64,000 bases of DNA from Arachnopeziza araneosa. Lineage: Eukaryota; Ascomycota; Leotiomycetes; Helotiales; Arachnopezizaceae. The stretch's first letter is position 1, and each line of letters opens with the position of its first letter. The DNA lies in the NCBI GenBank assembly GCA_003988855.1, contig QYAI01000218.1, positions 1,574 through 65,573 of the forward strand. The letters run 5' to 3'. A program made the translations under genes and the position numbers. The notes under the pieces were generated by a model, which was given only the letters and a program-made list of their open reading frames with translations, was not told the origin of the DNA and did no database searches. Of this stretch, positions 22,171 through 33,357 are shown in pieces.

Positions 22171-23067
22171 AGCTGCAAGAGAGCGTCTTCGTCGCATCGA
22201 ACGGGCTTTTACATACCATTACACGGCACCCAGATCCCGGAACAATTATATAGATGAACACGGCTTCATCAACTTTGATCAGATCAACATGGGATTGACT
22301 GAGTGTCACAGCGAAGTACTGAGGAGAAGTCCCTTCGCATATCTCTATGTCCTGGATGAATTTGACAAGGCAATGGTTATGTTTAAAAATAAATTTGACA
22401 AACATTACAGATTCGCCTGCGATGATAAGCCTAAATTAAAGTCGTTGCATCAAACGCAATCCAAAATCTCGTCTCGCATCGATTTCTACAGGAAGAAGTT
22501 ACATGGTCAACAATACTACCCGTCAATTACCCTTCAAAGACTCGAGGTTCGGCGGAGTGGGCTGTCAATGTGCTGCAGTCAAATTGACAACAGAGTCTGG
22601 TATTAGATAGCCTCCGCACAAACCAAGCTCGCGCATTCTAGCAAAAGAGAAGCTGTATCCCAAAAAGCAATTGCAATCCTCGGAACCGTATTTCTCCCTG
22701 GAGCATACCTTTCCTCCTCCCCACTTTCCCCTTCCTTCCCAACCCCCATCCACAAACCGTTAACAGCCTGCAGTCCCTCTTCAGCACAAGCTTCTTCAAC
22801 TGGCAATCAACTCCTTCCACCGATCTCTCTGTCTCCACATCCAGCAGCCCCTCCATCTCCCCCTTCTTCTAGATCTACTGGGTCATCTCGATTCCCCTCA
22901 CAATCGCAATCGTCGGATTCTACATTCTCTGGGACCGTAAACTATCTAAGGAAGCAAGCAAAGAGGACGAAGCCATCGAACTACGGATGCTGGACATGAA
23001 ACGAAATTCTCGGAGCCGGGTTATTAGAGTCGCTGCCGGTGTAGTTTTGGGGAAGGGGATAGTGTAG
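22171..23067 (+). pseudogene. decayed CorA-like membrane protein gene
   Basis: The C-terminal half reads as a fungal CorA-like/heterokaryon-associated membrane protein: a helical stretch with SQIDNRV, then KREAVSQKAIAILGTVFLPG (first membrane helix), LFSTSFFNW, then IYWVISIPLTIAIVGFYILW (second helix) and a basic tail ending at TAG 23065-23067. It is broken three ways: TAG immediately after RVWY (about 22607), a frameshift between the VFLPGAYLSS segment (frame of 22655) and the SFFNW segment (frame of 22789), and TAG replacing the Trp expected before IYWV. The 5' end is unclear; the open stretch from 22171 follows a TTAG acceptor-like site. Best read as a nonfunctional relic. Confidence 0.65.
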
Positions 23068-23764
23068 AGGCTATGAGTACCTCCCGGGCAAATTAGTTTG
23101 GGCAGAGGGGTTTGCCGGGAATATTGGAGGGAGGGGAACTTTGAGAGGATTTAATATACGGTAAATTAACAGAACTACATTCATGAGGCCTCCATCCAAA
23201 TGGAACTGCACCTAGGCATAGTCGATTCTCTAGATGATAGCGAGTTTCAGTTGAGATTCAACAAGATGCAATGGTATTGTCGTTCACTAATGCAAAAGAA
23301 GACGTTTTGAAGAATGGATTACATCGAAAACTTGAGTCCTTGAAAATCAAGTAAGAGGAGTCAATTGATATTGTGTATAAAAGGTGACCTTAGCATCACG
23401 TGTCTGACTCTTGAAAAAATGTCCATATCAAAATACTATTAACTTGAAAAATAGTCAGTTTAATTCGCCTAGTCTAATAATGACTTCGAAGCATTTATGG
23501 CTACTCAGCTCTTCAAAATATCTCTGATTACTTGAGAGTATCACTTGTTTATCTCCAAATTCGGCCTAGTTCGAGGACATCTTCCACGACTTAAGAGTCC
23601 CACGGTGGCTCTTTTGCAATCAAATTAATTATTTGATCAAAAATTTCCAATTTTACACGAAAGAACTTCCACATACCCTTGGTCAAGCTCATAAGCCTAA
23701 TCAATCAATCTGCGTCTAGCATCAAGAGTCTGAAGCTAAGCTTTGCTAGTCCTCGAACGCAATC
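23068..23764. other. AT-rich intergenic region, promoter of secreted protein gene
   Basis: No coding frame. Includes a TCACGTG box at about 23397. Confidence 0.45.
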
Positions 23765-24823
23765 ATGATGTCCGTAAACATGATTGTTGGTTTCTTGATC
23801 ATCCTTGGATTCGCTTTAGTAAGAACTCTGGTCTACCATCAATTAGAAGCCTGTAAAGAAAATCATTAACTATTACAGGCAGCTCCAGTTACCGAAAACG
23901 ACGTCGGAGCTGCTCTCCAGCGTGAACTCTCCAAGTCTAACTTTGATACTGGCGCTGGTGGCCTCCCATATGCTCTGAGTCCTATGATGTTTGCTGGAAC
24001 AGTTGGTGGACATCATGTGGAGTTCAATGGCTCCATTGAGGTAAGGAACATTAGCATAATCTACAACGTTATAGTAACATTTATCAGGAACTTGTCGCTC
24101 ACGCACAAAACCTCTACCCAGACATCACCTTTGATAATTTTACCTCTTCAGACTCCCACTTGGTCCCTCGCGGCAAGGCATGCTTATCTTCACTTCAAAT
24201 CAACCAAGCTTTAAGTGCTAATTATCCTCGTAGGTGTTGCCTCCATTGTGTTGTCCTGTGGCTGGTCAGGTGGTAAGTCCAACGTAAAAATTAGAGTTTT
24301 CTATTTCTAACGTCTTGTAGAGCTTTTTCATTACGTCGCTCGAGTGCGAAAAACTTTCGAGATAGATCGTCAACTCCTCCTTCTTACACACTGAGCAATG
24401 CTAACTTAGAAACTACCTACATAGAATTGGGGCCCTGCAGATCCAACAGACATCCAGTCCGGTATCAAATACCTCGATAACGGAAACCCTCTTCCTCCGT
24501 TCATTACTGGTCCTTGTGGTGTGGCTGCTACATCTTGCGCGAGAATTAGTTGTTCATACAATTCTGCCATCTGGCTCTGCAATGATGTAAGTCGAACCAG
24601 CTTTGCCGATATTTCTCGACCGTTGTTTTCATTGAATTGAGCTAATGTTTGGTTGTAGAATAACTACGCCATCTACCCCACCTGCTCGTATCTCGCTTCT
24701 TACGCTCAAGATCTGCTCAACTATTGCCTAGACTACAACAGTGTGTATAAATTTTACACTGTGTGTGGACAGGAATTTGACACCGATCGCTACAATATCA
24801 TCGTCAGACGCGACTCATGCTAA
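23765..24823 (+). CDS. small secreted cysteine-containing protein
   Basis: Six exons: 23765-23818, 23879-24040, 24088-24177, 24234-24269, 24425-24586 and 24659-24823; about 222 aa. Exon 1 encodes a signal peptide (MMSVNMIVGFLIILGFALAA). Later parts show LCCPVAGQ, ISCSYNSAIWLCND and a C-terminal CGQEFDTDRYN...RRDSC, a pattern I recall from an uncharacterised family of fungal secreted proteins. The third intron starts with GC rather than GT (AAG/GCATGC) because only this join gives the LPPLCCPVAGQ segment in frame. The fourth intron is about 150 bp and might hide a tiny exon, so the residues just before NWGPADPTD are the least sure. A role outside the cell, possibly with a host, is inference. 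Confidence 0.75.
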
Positions 24824-25807
24824 GCTCTACGGTCAAGTCGTTAGCTATCTGGTGCATTTGCCTTCAAAAATTGGTCTAGATATTCCGACTTCATCAATTT
24901 GAGGAAGTCCGTGAGATATTTTAGCGTTGAATTCATGGGAGTTGATGCAGGGACCTGTGGGCCGATTTGCTTCCACTCTTGAAATCACCATCATGGGGTA
25001 GATAGGATTTTACTTCGAAGGTCGTAGTAAAACAGTCAATTAATAATTGATGCCTGACTTCAGTTATTCAGAGAAAATCCTCAATAGTGTCTTTAATACT
25101 ATTTTCTTTGCAAATTCGATCCTGATGTTCGAAAGCAACTTCTGCAATTTAGTCTGAACGACATATTCTAAGGTGAAAGTTTTCAACTCCGATTACAATC
25201 AACTCTGTGATGTATCAGCTCCTTATATCTACACGCCCATTTGATTTCTAAAAGAAGCATAGACAACTAAGAAACCGGTCGTTGTTAAGAGAATCGTGTG
25301 AGAATAAGGTGCCATCTGCTGTAAAGGAGGTAAAATCTCTAAGAGTCACATTTACCTTTAGATATTGGAGGAAATATCGAATATCAAGTTCCTTCAAGTT
25401 ACTCTGCACTATTGTTTGGTGTCTCGTCCCAGAGTCTCACAACTTTGGGTATGTATGATATACAGATCAATACGAAACCAATCCTATGCCAACTGGTCAT
25501 AGAAAAGGCAGGATTTTCTTTCCGTTAATACGTGCTACGCACCACACTAAGCCCGGATGTAGAAGATCAAAGAGAACCATTCCTTCGAAGAGGAAACAGG
25601 GATTAGAGCAGATAAGAAAGAGCGGCTTGATCTTCCCACTCAATCAGCTTCTAAATAAAACTTGACTCTAGACTCCACACCAGCATCGAAATGGAGACTA
25701 CATGAGAAACTAGCAGGATTCGAAAAGATAGAAGGAGTCTGAGGCAATACTCTCGAGGCTATCTAGACTATCTCGGATGGAGAATGTATAAAATTGGGGT
25801 CTACAGC
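24824..25807. other. intergenic region without supported gene
   Basis: AT-rich; no frame with protein features on either strand. Confidence 0.45.
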
Positions 25808-25942
25808 TGTTGGGAGACAAGAGAAGAAGAGAAAGAAGTCAGTGAAAGCTGTCTTATTGCTAGCTACTGTGCCGGTTCCTCTTAAAGGAACCGGTCTTGC
25901 TTACTAACTAGCCTAGCCCTAACCCTAGCCGACGTGACAACA
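25808..25942. mobile_element. candidate solo LTR of a Copia-type retrotransposon
   Basis: A 135-bp block begins TGTTGGGAGACAAG and ends GACAACA, giving the TG...CA ends and the TGTTG/CAACA short inverted termini typical of such LTRs. It holds a perfect 9-bp inverted repeat, CCGGTTCCT/AGGAACCGG (25872-25880 and 25886-25894), and a telomere-like CCCTAACCCTA (25917-25927). I see no matching 5-bp target duplication, so the call is tentative. Confidence 0.4.
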
Positions 25943-26386
25943 GCCGTACAGCTACGGCTAAGACGTGTTCTCATGCTCGGTATAAGCAGATTCGAGGAAG
26001 AGGATACGTTGATTGCTGATCAACTGTAATTATAATATTTGCTCACGCTTCTTTTCTCATCATCGCTAATTTTACGTTACTTAGTCAATAAAATAGCAAT
26101 ATAATCATGAGAAAGCTTAAACTTTTTATGGCTTAAGAACCACTTGTAAGAAATAGACAAAAGCTTACTTTTAGATGTTTAATACAAAGAGAAGCAATTA
26201 CTGCACTTAAGAAGAAGAAGAAGAAGGTAGTAGATCATATGAATAAACTAGAGCTACTTAAGTATCTAGTTAACAAGGACAAGACAGGAAGGCAGGATGG
26301 CGTAATTAATTGACAAAAGTAAATGTTAAATCTCATTATCAGTTTTCTGAATTAGGCCAGGGTGTTGCTCTTTTCCATCGGCCACG
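25943..26386. other. AT-rich region with a Lys-rich open stretch
   Basis: Between about 26160 and 26315 one frame reads a Lys/Leu-rich segment (LKKKKKKVVDHMNKLELLKY) ending in a stop. It may be a relic of a mobile element but has no identifying motif. Confidence 0.35.
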
Positions 26387-28160
26387 TTAATAGAGAAAAA
26401 TTCTCTCCCATTTAGCCTCTCCTCTCTCGACTAAACGGATTGCTTCGCCGTCCATGAGACCGTGAACATCTAACGAGAAAGAGTCAGCGTAGCCGATGAA
26501 AGTCTTCGGATTTAAACCTACATGATTCGCACACAAGAAAATAATGGTTAGATTCCCTTCGAAGCACAAATGGTACGCTAGCACCCTGGAATACACAGAT
26601 CAAATCTCTCTCCTTTACATTTGCGGAAGCAAGGCCTATCCGTCCATTCTTGCTGCCGATTAACTTCCTCTCGGTGGCAGCCTCAGTAACCCTTTCAGTA
26701 AAATTCGTAGGTTTGGATGTTAAATCAATTTTAGGAATGGGTCTATCTGTACCGAACATATGGGTAGTGAACATTTCAAGTGTGGCTTGTGTTGCTCGAT
26801 CGCCAGCTATATCTTGATCGGCGATAATTGTCCGCCAAAATGATTCAAAAATTTCTTCTTCAGTCAAAGCGGGATACCTAGAGGTGAGGGTTTTAATGGT
26901 AGAGTTTCGCCATGTTTCGAGAGTTTCATTCAACGTCGAGTAAGATTCGTACTTGCTACTAATATCTACAATTTCGTCGCAAATAGTGCCAGTAAGAGTG
27001 AGTGCGTTCTTATCAGGATGGTTAAAAGAGATTTCCGCAATAGGTGTACTGGCTGAAGCATGGTAAAGGTCTTCTCCCCCTTCTTTCTCGCGCATGATTG
27101 GTGCATCCCAGTCGACTTCCAAATTCGGGACCCAGCTTGGCAGTGAAGGGGTTTTTTCATAATTCTGACAGCCAGATAATATATCTAGGGACCTGGTATT
27201 ACGGATGACAGATTCGACAGCGATTTTAAAGACCTCTTCTTTTTGTAGAGAATAATCAGGCTCTAAGCCTTCGATCTCATCTTCGCTAACAAGACCTAGT
27301 ACAGCAAAGACTCTATCTCGTGGATCGGTAGACTCACACGCGCGATTATGGAATAACATGTGCTGGAGTCCGGCGGAGCCAGAGTCTCTTAAATACTCTC
27401 GAATGGTATCTATGAAGATCGCTTGGTGATAACCACTTGAGTAAATGCTAATCTCCGCAACAATAGAGTCGAACTCAATCCGATTCTGAAACAAAATCTC
27501 GCATGCCATAACGAGAGTAGTCCACTTTTGTACACGGTTGCCGCAAAGGACATGAACTTCAGAAGCGACTGCCACCTCTTGTCTTATCCAGACCCGCCGC
27601 CAGTATGGTCTCGCAAAAACACGGCACATTGCTTGCCACTGCCAAAGATCTTCAGGATCCTCTAGCGAAGTGGAGACCCATTCATCAGGTGTATCCGCAT
27701 CCGTGATTTTGTCAATGAGGTCCATTGCTACTCCACTGTTGTCGGCCTCTTCCCCTAGCCACACGAGTGCTTGTATCGCTTTTTCGTAAATCATTTTCAT
27801 CTTCATGACTTGGTTTTTGCGTTCAAGTAGATCATCTTGGTTGATGCATATGGCGTCAACCCACAAATATCGTTTCCGCGTTCGGCCTCGTAACCGTCGC
27901 AATATGGCAGCAAGATTCCGAGTGACCTCAAAAGCATGGCCGTTGAGAATGGTCGCTTCTCTAATTGTTGCATCTCCCCACGTGTACGAAAGTGCTTCGT
28001 AAAAGGCGAAGGGTGCCTCATCTAACCGATTAAGGTCAACCTTGACGAGTCTGCATTTAATTGTAGATGACCTTTTGAAAGAAGGCAAGATGACAAGCAC
28101 TCGTATCTCTGGCTTAGTTGGATCAAGAGACTGGTACTGAATGCTGTCCATATAGACCAT
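26387..28160 (-). CDS. HET-domain protein (heterokaryon incompatibility type)
   Basis: Exon 1 is 28160-26522 and exon 2 is 26469-26387, 573 aa. The HET core is visible in order: YEALSYTWGD (54-63), LWVDAICINQ (99-108) and WRRVWIRQEVAVA (about 187-199), followed by DPRDRVFAVLGL. The 52-bp intron with GTAGGT donor and CGCTGAC branch restores the family's usual end CESYVHGLMDGEAIRLV; without it the frame would stop after a meaningless tail. HET proteins can trigger cell death on non-self recognition after hyphal fusion; whether this one does is not known. No NACHT or repeat domain is attached. It is intact and of normal length. A second ATG three codons in is an alternative start. Confidence 0.88.
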
Positions 28161-28954
28161 ATAGGCAATGGGTATGCTGAAAGCGTCTTTATTGTAATAT
28201 AATGCTCAAAGGCATTATGCAGCTCAGATTTGTGCGAAGAAATGCAGCTTATTATATTGCTTTATCATAGCCTTGGTCCGCCCAATGCAACAACTCGGGT
28301 ATGACAGCCACGTACCCCAGACTACCTTTCACTGCAGTCTCGCTAAATAACGAATCATTTCCCATGAGGGAGCAAGCTAGCAGACGGATTTTCAGGTGCC
28401 TATGGCTACCCTTAATTCATTAGGAATTTCTCTGCTAGTTGAATGGAGTTCAAGCTTTCTGTAGAATAAAGTTCGGCAAAATATATTCCTAGAAACAAAA
28501 TGGTGTTAGCGGATAGCTTGAGCATCTCACTCTAAGCGATCAAGTTTACCAAACCCTTTAAAACACCAGCTTCGAGTCCTCTTAGGTACGTGCAAGAAAA
28601 TAAACATGAATACAGTGTGTTTATACCCCAGATTAACTAATATGTTTTGCCATAAGTAAGATATTTAAAAGGTATTTGCGTTACACAAGGATAATGTTTT
28701 CCATCCTCTCCCGAATCCTGAGTAATGCTCTGTGAATCGATAAATAGCCACTCCAGATCGATAAAAATAACATTAGAACTAGTCTACTCGCTTGACAGAG
28801 CCTACCTAGGTATCAAACTAGGTCCTATGTTTGATTATGTCATAATACTGGTTTTAACATGATATCCGTGCGCTACATAGCCATTTATAACGCCAATATA
28901 TCTCCCGCTACCCAGAATGCAATGCAAACCCTAGACCGTCCCTTTTATGCATAT
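28161..28954. other. intergenic: promoter of HET gene and 3' flank of Psf2 gene
   Basis: AT-rich; no coding frame supported. Confidence 0.5.
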
Positions 28955-29753
28955 CTAAAACCCATCCATTTCTTCATCATCGTCTCCGCCACCTCCTCCG
29001 ATTCCCTCTTCTTCCTCCCTCTCCCTTCTCGCCATTTCTCTACTTTGACCAAGCTTTCTCAGCCCATCCATGACCCCTGCAATAAACGCCCGTCCTTCTG
29101 CAACCTCCATAGCTCCCACTCCTCGCAAACTACTCACACCTCCGCCTTCGAGATGCTTCACGCTACTCCTCATCTTAGCCATGCGAACCTCTCGTAGATC
29201 GCGTAGTAGGCCACGCACAGCACCAGAGTCTGGAATATCATCGCTTGCGGCTTCGAGGAGGATTTCGCCCAGCTCAAGCCAGTGGTAGGGGAGGTAGTCT
29301 GGAGGTGCATCGACGGTAGAAGAGGGTAGGAAGGGCGGAGATATCGAGTCTGTGGGGGCTGCTCGGGAGGTGATAGGATATGGATGTGGTGGTGGAGGAG
29401 AGAATGCTTGTGGTGAGGTTTCGGTTTCGTATTTTAGGATCGAAGTGAGAGATGAGGGTAAGAGCCAGGGTGGTGGGAGGATATTGGCCCTACGTTGGCG
29501 TTTGAGGAGAAGAGCGAGCCAGAGAGGGACGCTGGAACGATGCGGTGGACGGAGAATTGGTGTACTGCCCTGAGAAGAGGTTAGTGTACGGAGAAAGTGT
29601 AACTGGGAGGAGCCTTAGTGGGGTTGGAGGGGTGCGCACGCCGAGCAGGTTCAGGCTTTCGAGGCGTTGCCGTGGGACAATTGTGACCATTTCCATTTCA
29701 CAAAGGAAAGCTACTTCCACCGGTGTCAAACCAGCTTGTAATGGTAACGCCAT
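28955..29753 (-). CDS. PSF2: GINS complex subunit Psf2
   Basis: Core subunit of the GINS complex (Sld5-Psf1-Psf2-Psf3), which activates the CMG replicative helicase in the nucleus. Exons 29753-29640 and 29569-28955 give 242 aa. The N-terminus MALPLQAGLTPVEVAFLCE is the conserved Psf2 opening; the join after NLLG restores GGSTPILRPPHRSS and VPLWLALLLKRQRRANI, with the motif PPPWL directly after. The DDIPDSGAVRGLLRDLREVR segment is the expected C-terminal helix region. The C-terminus carries extra Gly/Glu/Asp-rich residues. The donor is GTGCGC, unusual, with a good ACTAACC branch. An upstream in-frame ATG at 29870 would add 39 residues not found in the family, so 29753 is chosen. Confidence 0.93.
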
Positions 29754-30973
29754 GGCTGGTCGTCTGGGTTGTGCTGTGGCACGAAGATTGACGCGCTTTG
29801 AAGTTGGTTGACGCGAATTGCTGCCTTGCGACTCAGGCGGCAACAACTCTTCGAAACAACTCGATCTCATCTTCAGCTATCGGCAACAGACATAATGTAC
29901 ACCCACATTGCTCTTTTTGCTGTGAAAAAGATGCGTATATAATCTGGGAGTCAATATACATGTGCTTAAACGGTCTTGCATTGCATGCGCTGCTGATGCT
30001 GCAAGCCATGGCACATAGGTTCCATCATGGCCTGTCTTGGTTGGGTGGTTGCATCGTGTGAGAGGTATACTGACCAAGTTATCAATCTTGGAGACCCTGT
30101 TGGAGGTCTTGAGAGTCCTTTTGCCGAAAAGCGAGAGACACACATCACTTCTCATCCACGGATGGATCATGATGTCTTCGAACAGCCCCGAGAACAAAGA
30201 TAACTAGGTGTACAGCTGCCGTATTTGGATTCTGTACATCCAGAACGTCACATTTTCCCTGGATCCAAGGAGATACCGCAAATATCCGGGTCGTGGCACA
30301 TCACTTTCGTATAACAACGGCGACAATCGAGTTGCACACAAATGTCTTATCCCGGTTGTTCGTGGAACTCAAATATCGAATTTCACACCAGCCTGCATCC
30401 CTTGTGAAATAAGGGAGTTTTGGCCATGCTATTGATTATCTCGGAACTTTGTGTAAACATGCAAAAGGCACGTTAGCCTGTCACAGGTCATGTGTTAGTC
30501 ACAACATTTGGTGAGCCACGCATCGCGGCTGCATAGGTTTCCCGTACGTCAGGATATAGGTTGTGTTCAAAGACTTTATTAGAAACTTTCTATTGAATGT
30601 CAATTTCTAATTATTTCCTTTTTATTCTTCTTGATCATAGGAATTACGGTTGAGCGGGAGGGAGCAAGTGCACCTTCCCGACTTGAAGAAAGCACAATAT
30701 CACTAGCTCAAGAGCTTCCTTGCTCCTCAACCACCGTCTCTTCTCTCGTATCTTCATCTCTCGATCTATCACGTACCACAAACTCAATATTTTGGTGCCT
30801 CTTCAAATATAAGAGACCGGCTCCCATCAGCCAACATGCGAAACTGGAATGAAAACGACAATCCTCCAGCCCTCGTACACGTACACGTACCCACCAAATT
30901 AACAAAGCAAGCCTCTTCGACAGCATCATCTTCTGTTTCCAAGTCATTACGCAAATCTCCCGCTATACTCAAT
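29754..30973. other. intergenic region between divergent Psf2 and MFS genes
   Basis: Shared promoter space of about 1.2 kb. No supported gene. An in-frame ATG at 30836 could extend the MFS protein by 46 residues. Confidence 0.5.
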
Positions 30974-32630
30974 ATGGCCAGTGTGGCAGACCAAGAGAAG
31001 GTTACTGAGCTGCCGGTATCTCCTGTGGATCAGCCAATCGTTGCTGAGCCTTTCAGTCCCATTGCTACTAAAAAGCTTCTCCGAAAGCTTGACCTCCATC
31101 TCATTCCATTTCTCGCTTTGATATATTTGTCAGTCTTCTACCCTCTCTGGAAAACCTTTCTAACTTTGTGAGGCTCTGCTATCTTGATCGTACCAATGTC
31201 GGAAATGCCCGCCTCGTCAACCTTGAAGCAGACCTTGGCATGAAGGGACTTGATTATAATATCGCTCTCTCGATCCTCTTCCCATTTTATGTAGCCGCTG
31301 AGATTCCAAGCAACATCATGTTGAACCGTTATCGACCAAGCATTTGGTTTACCGTCATAATGATCTCGTGGGGTCTAATCATGACTTGTATGGGTCTGGT
31401 GCATAATTTTGGCGGACTTTTGGTGTGTCGTGCCCTCCTAGGTATTGCGGAAGGTGGTTTATATCCAGGCGTTACTTACTACATTACCATGTGGTATCGC
31501 CGACATGAATGTGCTTTCCGAACGGCCTTGTTCTTTTCTGCTGCTACAGCCGCTGGTGCTTTCGGAGGCTTGTTTGCACGTGGAATATCCGAGATGTCTG
31601 GCATTGGAGGAAGACCTGGCTGGTCTTGGATCTTCATTCTGGAAGGCCTTCTTACCTTGGTCATTGGTAGCTTTTCATTTTGGGTAATCAACGACTATCC
31701 AGACACGTAAGTCCTATTGTCTCATATCTGACAGAGCTAATGTAGAAGCAGTGCCAAGTTTCTGACCCTGGAAGAGCGATTCGAAGTCCAGCGAAGACTG
31801 TCTGACGACGAGGGGTTATCACATGACTTCAAAGTCCAGTATGTGATACAGGCAGCCAGAGACTGGAAAATTTGGGTCAATATGGTGATTACCATCGGCA
31901 TCTTCACCGCCCTTTACTCTATATCGTTATTTCTTCCTACCATTCTGAAAGAACTCGGGTATTCCTCAAATAGGGCACAACTCTTGACGGTTCCTCCCTA
32001 TGTCATCGCATGTGTTCTGACTATCGGTGGGAGTTACGCAGCAGATAAAGCATGCCAAAGAGGAATCTTTCTTCTTGGATTCCTAACTCTTGCAATCATC
32101 GGGTTTCTCCTACTAATATCAAGTGATATGCCACATGTTCAGTATGCAGGATGTTTCTTTGCTGCAGGCGGTATGTAACTTTATAAGTTCTTGTGGCCAC
32201 TCTACTGACATAAACAAGGTATCTTTCCATGTGTTCCACTCATTACTGTCTGGAACGCCAATAACATCGGTGGACCGACAAAACGAGCTGTGGGCATGGC
32301 AATGCAGGTCGGCTTCGGGAATCTTGGAGGTGCTGTCGCAGGTTTTGTGTACCTAGCGAAAGATGAGCCAAGGTAGGCCTTTTCTGAAAATTCTGTAAAA
32401 TTGACTCTCATTGCTTTAGGTTTATCAAAGGACACGCAATTCTGATCTCACTTATTACAATGTCGTTCGCTCTTGCTTCTTTCATGACAGTCTACCTCCG
32501 CCGTGAGAACGCTCGTCGGGACAAGATTCTTATGGCCCGGAATATTACTTTGGACGAATACACAAATGATATGAAGTGGCAGGAGCGCGAAAATGCAGAT
32601 GACGCATTGTTTTTTAGATATAGTGTTTAA
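30974..32630 (+). CDS. MFS transporter, Dal5-like anion:cation symporter family
   Basis: Plasma-membrane carrier for small organic anions or vitamins, of the allantoate/nicotinate permease type. Five exons: 30974-31128, 31173-31706, 31752-32170, 32219-32372 and 32420-32630; 490 aa. Joining exon 1 and 2 gives LALIYLLCYLDRTNVGNARL, the hallmark helix 1 of this family. Other signs are the EIPSNIMLNRYRPSIW loop, LLGIAEGGLYPGVTYY in helix 4, and the second-half NNIGGPTKRAVGMAMQ motif. Twelve helices are accounted for. The first intron has a GTCAGT donor and is only 44 bp. The start at 30974 gives a typical 45-residue cytosolic lead; 30836 is an alternative. The exact substrate cannot be told. Confidence 0.9.
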
Positions 32631-33357
32631 CTAACATCATAAGCGACGTCAGATTTTTTTAGAGATGCTACTGGTGGATGAACTATTTGCTTAGCTGTAC
32701 TTGATATCTAGATAGTCAGGAGCTGGTCGCTGGTTAGGTGTACTTGCCGTATAGTTCCAATACAACAATCTGTAAACTTTGCAGCCAAAACCGCAGTACA
32801 TCTCAAGTTTGTTGATTTATTGACTTGGTCTCTACCTCTGGGGCCGATTTTCCCCGAGTGGAGTTAAGACCATTTAGGTCCAAAATCCAACAATATTCGA
32901 GATCAAATGAGGCTTTTGAATTACAAGAGTTTAAGAATCTATGGTAAATACTCAGCTGCAGCAGCCTTACGTGACATTCTTGTCTACTCGGAGACAAGAC
33001 CACGGGGTAATCTGCGGAACTGGAAGACCTGGTGTGCGTTGACGAGAAGAGTGAGAAACTAGATTGATGAGGTGTAGGGAATGGGAGGTATTCAGAGTAG
33101 CGGTGGTGAAATTGGAGTTTGGGTTTGCGGGGTTGGAGGAGGCGGGACCGATGGTCAATGAAGGAAGAATTAATTGTGGTGCATGGAAAGCGAGAATAAT
33201 TAGCGATCTGAAATCTTGGCGAGGTAAGTTGAGGGCTGAGGCTAGTTCACATTGTTAAGTTTGGAATTAGCCCGGAAATTCATCGAGGGTGTCTTCGATT
33301 TCACCGAGCTAAACCGTAATACTCGTCAAGCTAACATCTATCTTACATCCAATGAGT
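32631..33357. other. intergenic region between convergent genes
   Basis: No supported gene. Confidence 0.5.

Noticed and set aside
21990..22260. Signal-peptide-like ORF MRLLTFASVLHLQQ with possible introns
   Set aside because: Joins are ambiguous, it yields few cysteines and it runs into the CorA-like relic in another frame.
22565..22856. Overlapping minus-strand frames
   Set aside because: Antisense of the Pro/Ser-rich part of the CorA-like relic.
25917..25927. Telomere-like CCCTAACCCTA
   Set aside because: Only two units; more likely part of the candidate LTR than a telomere or fusion point.
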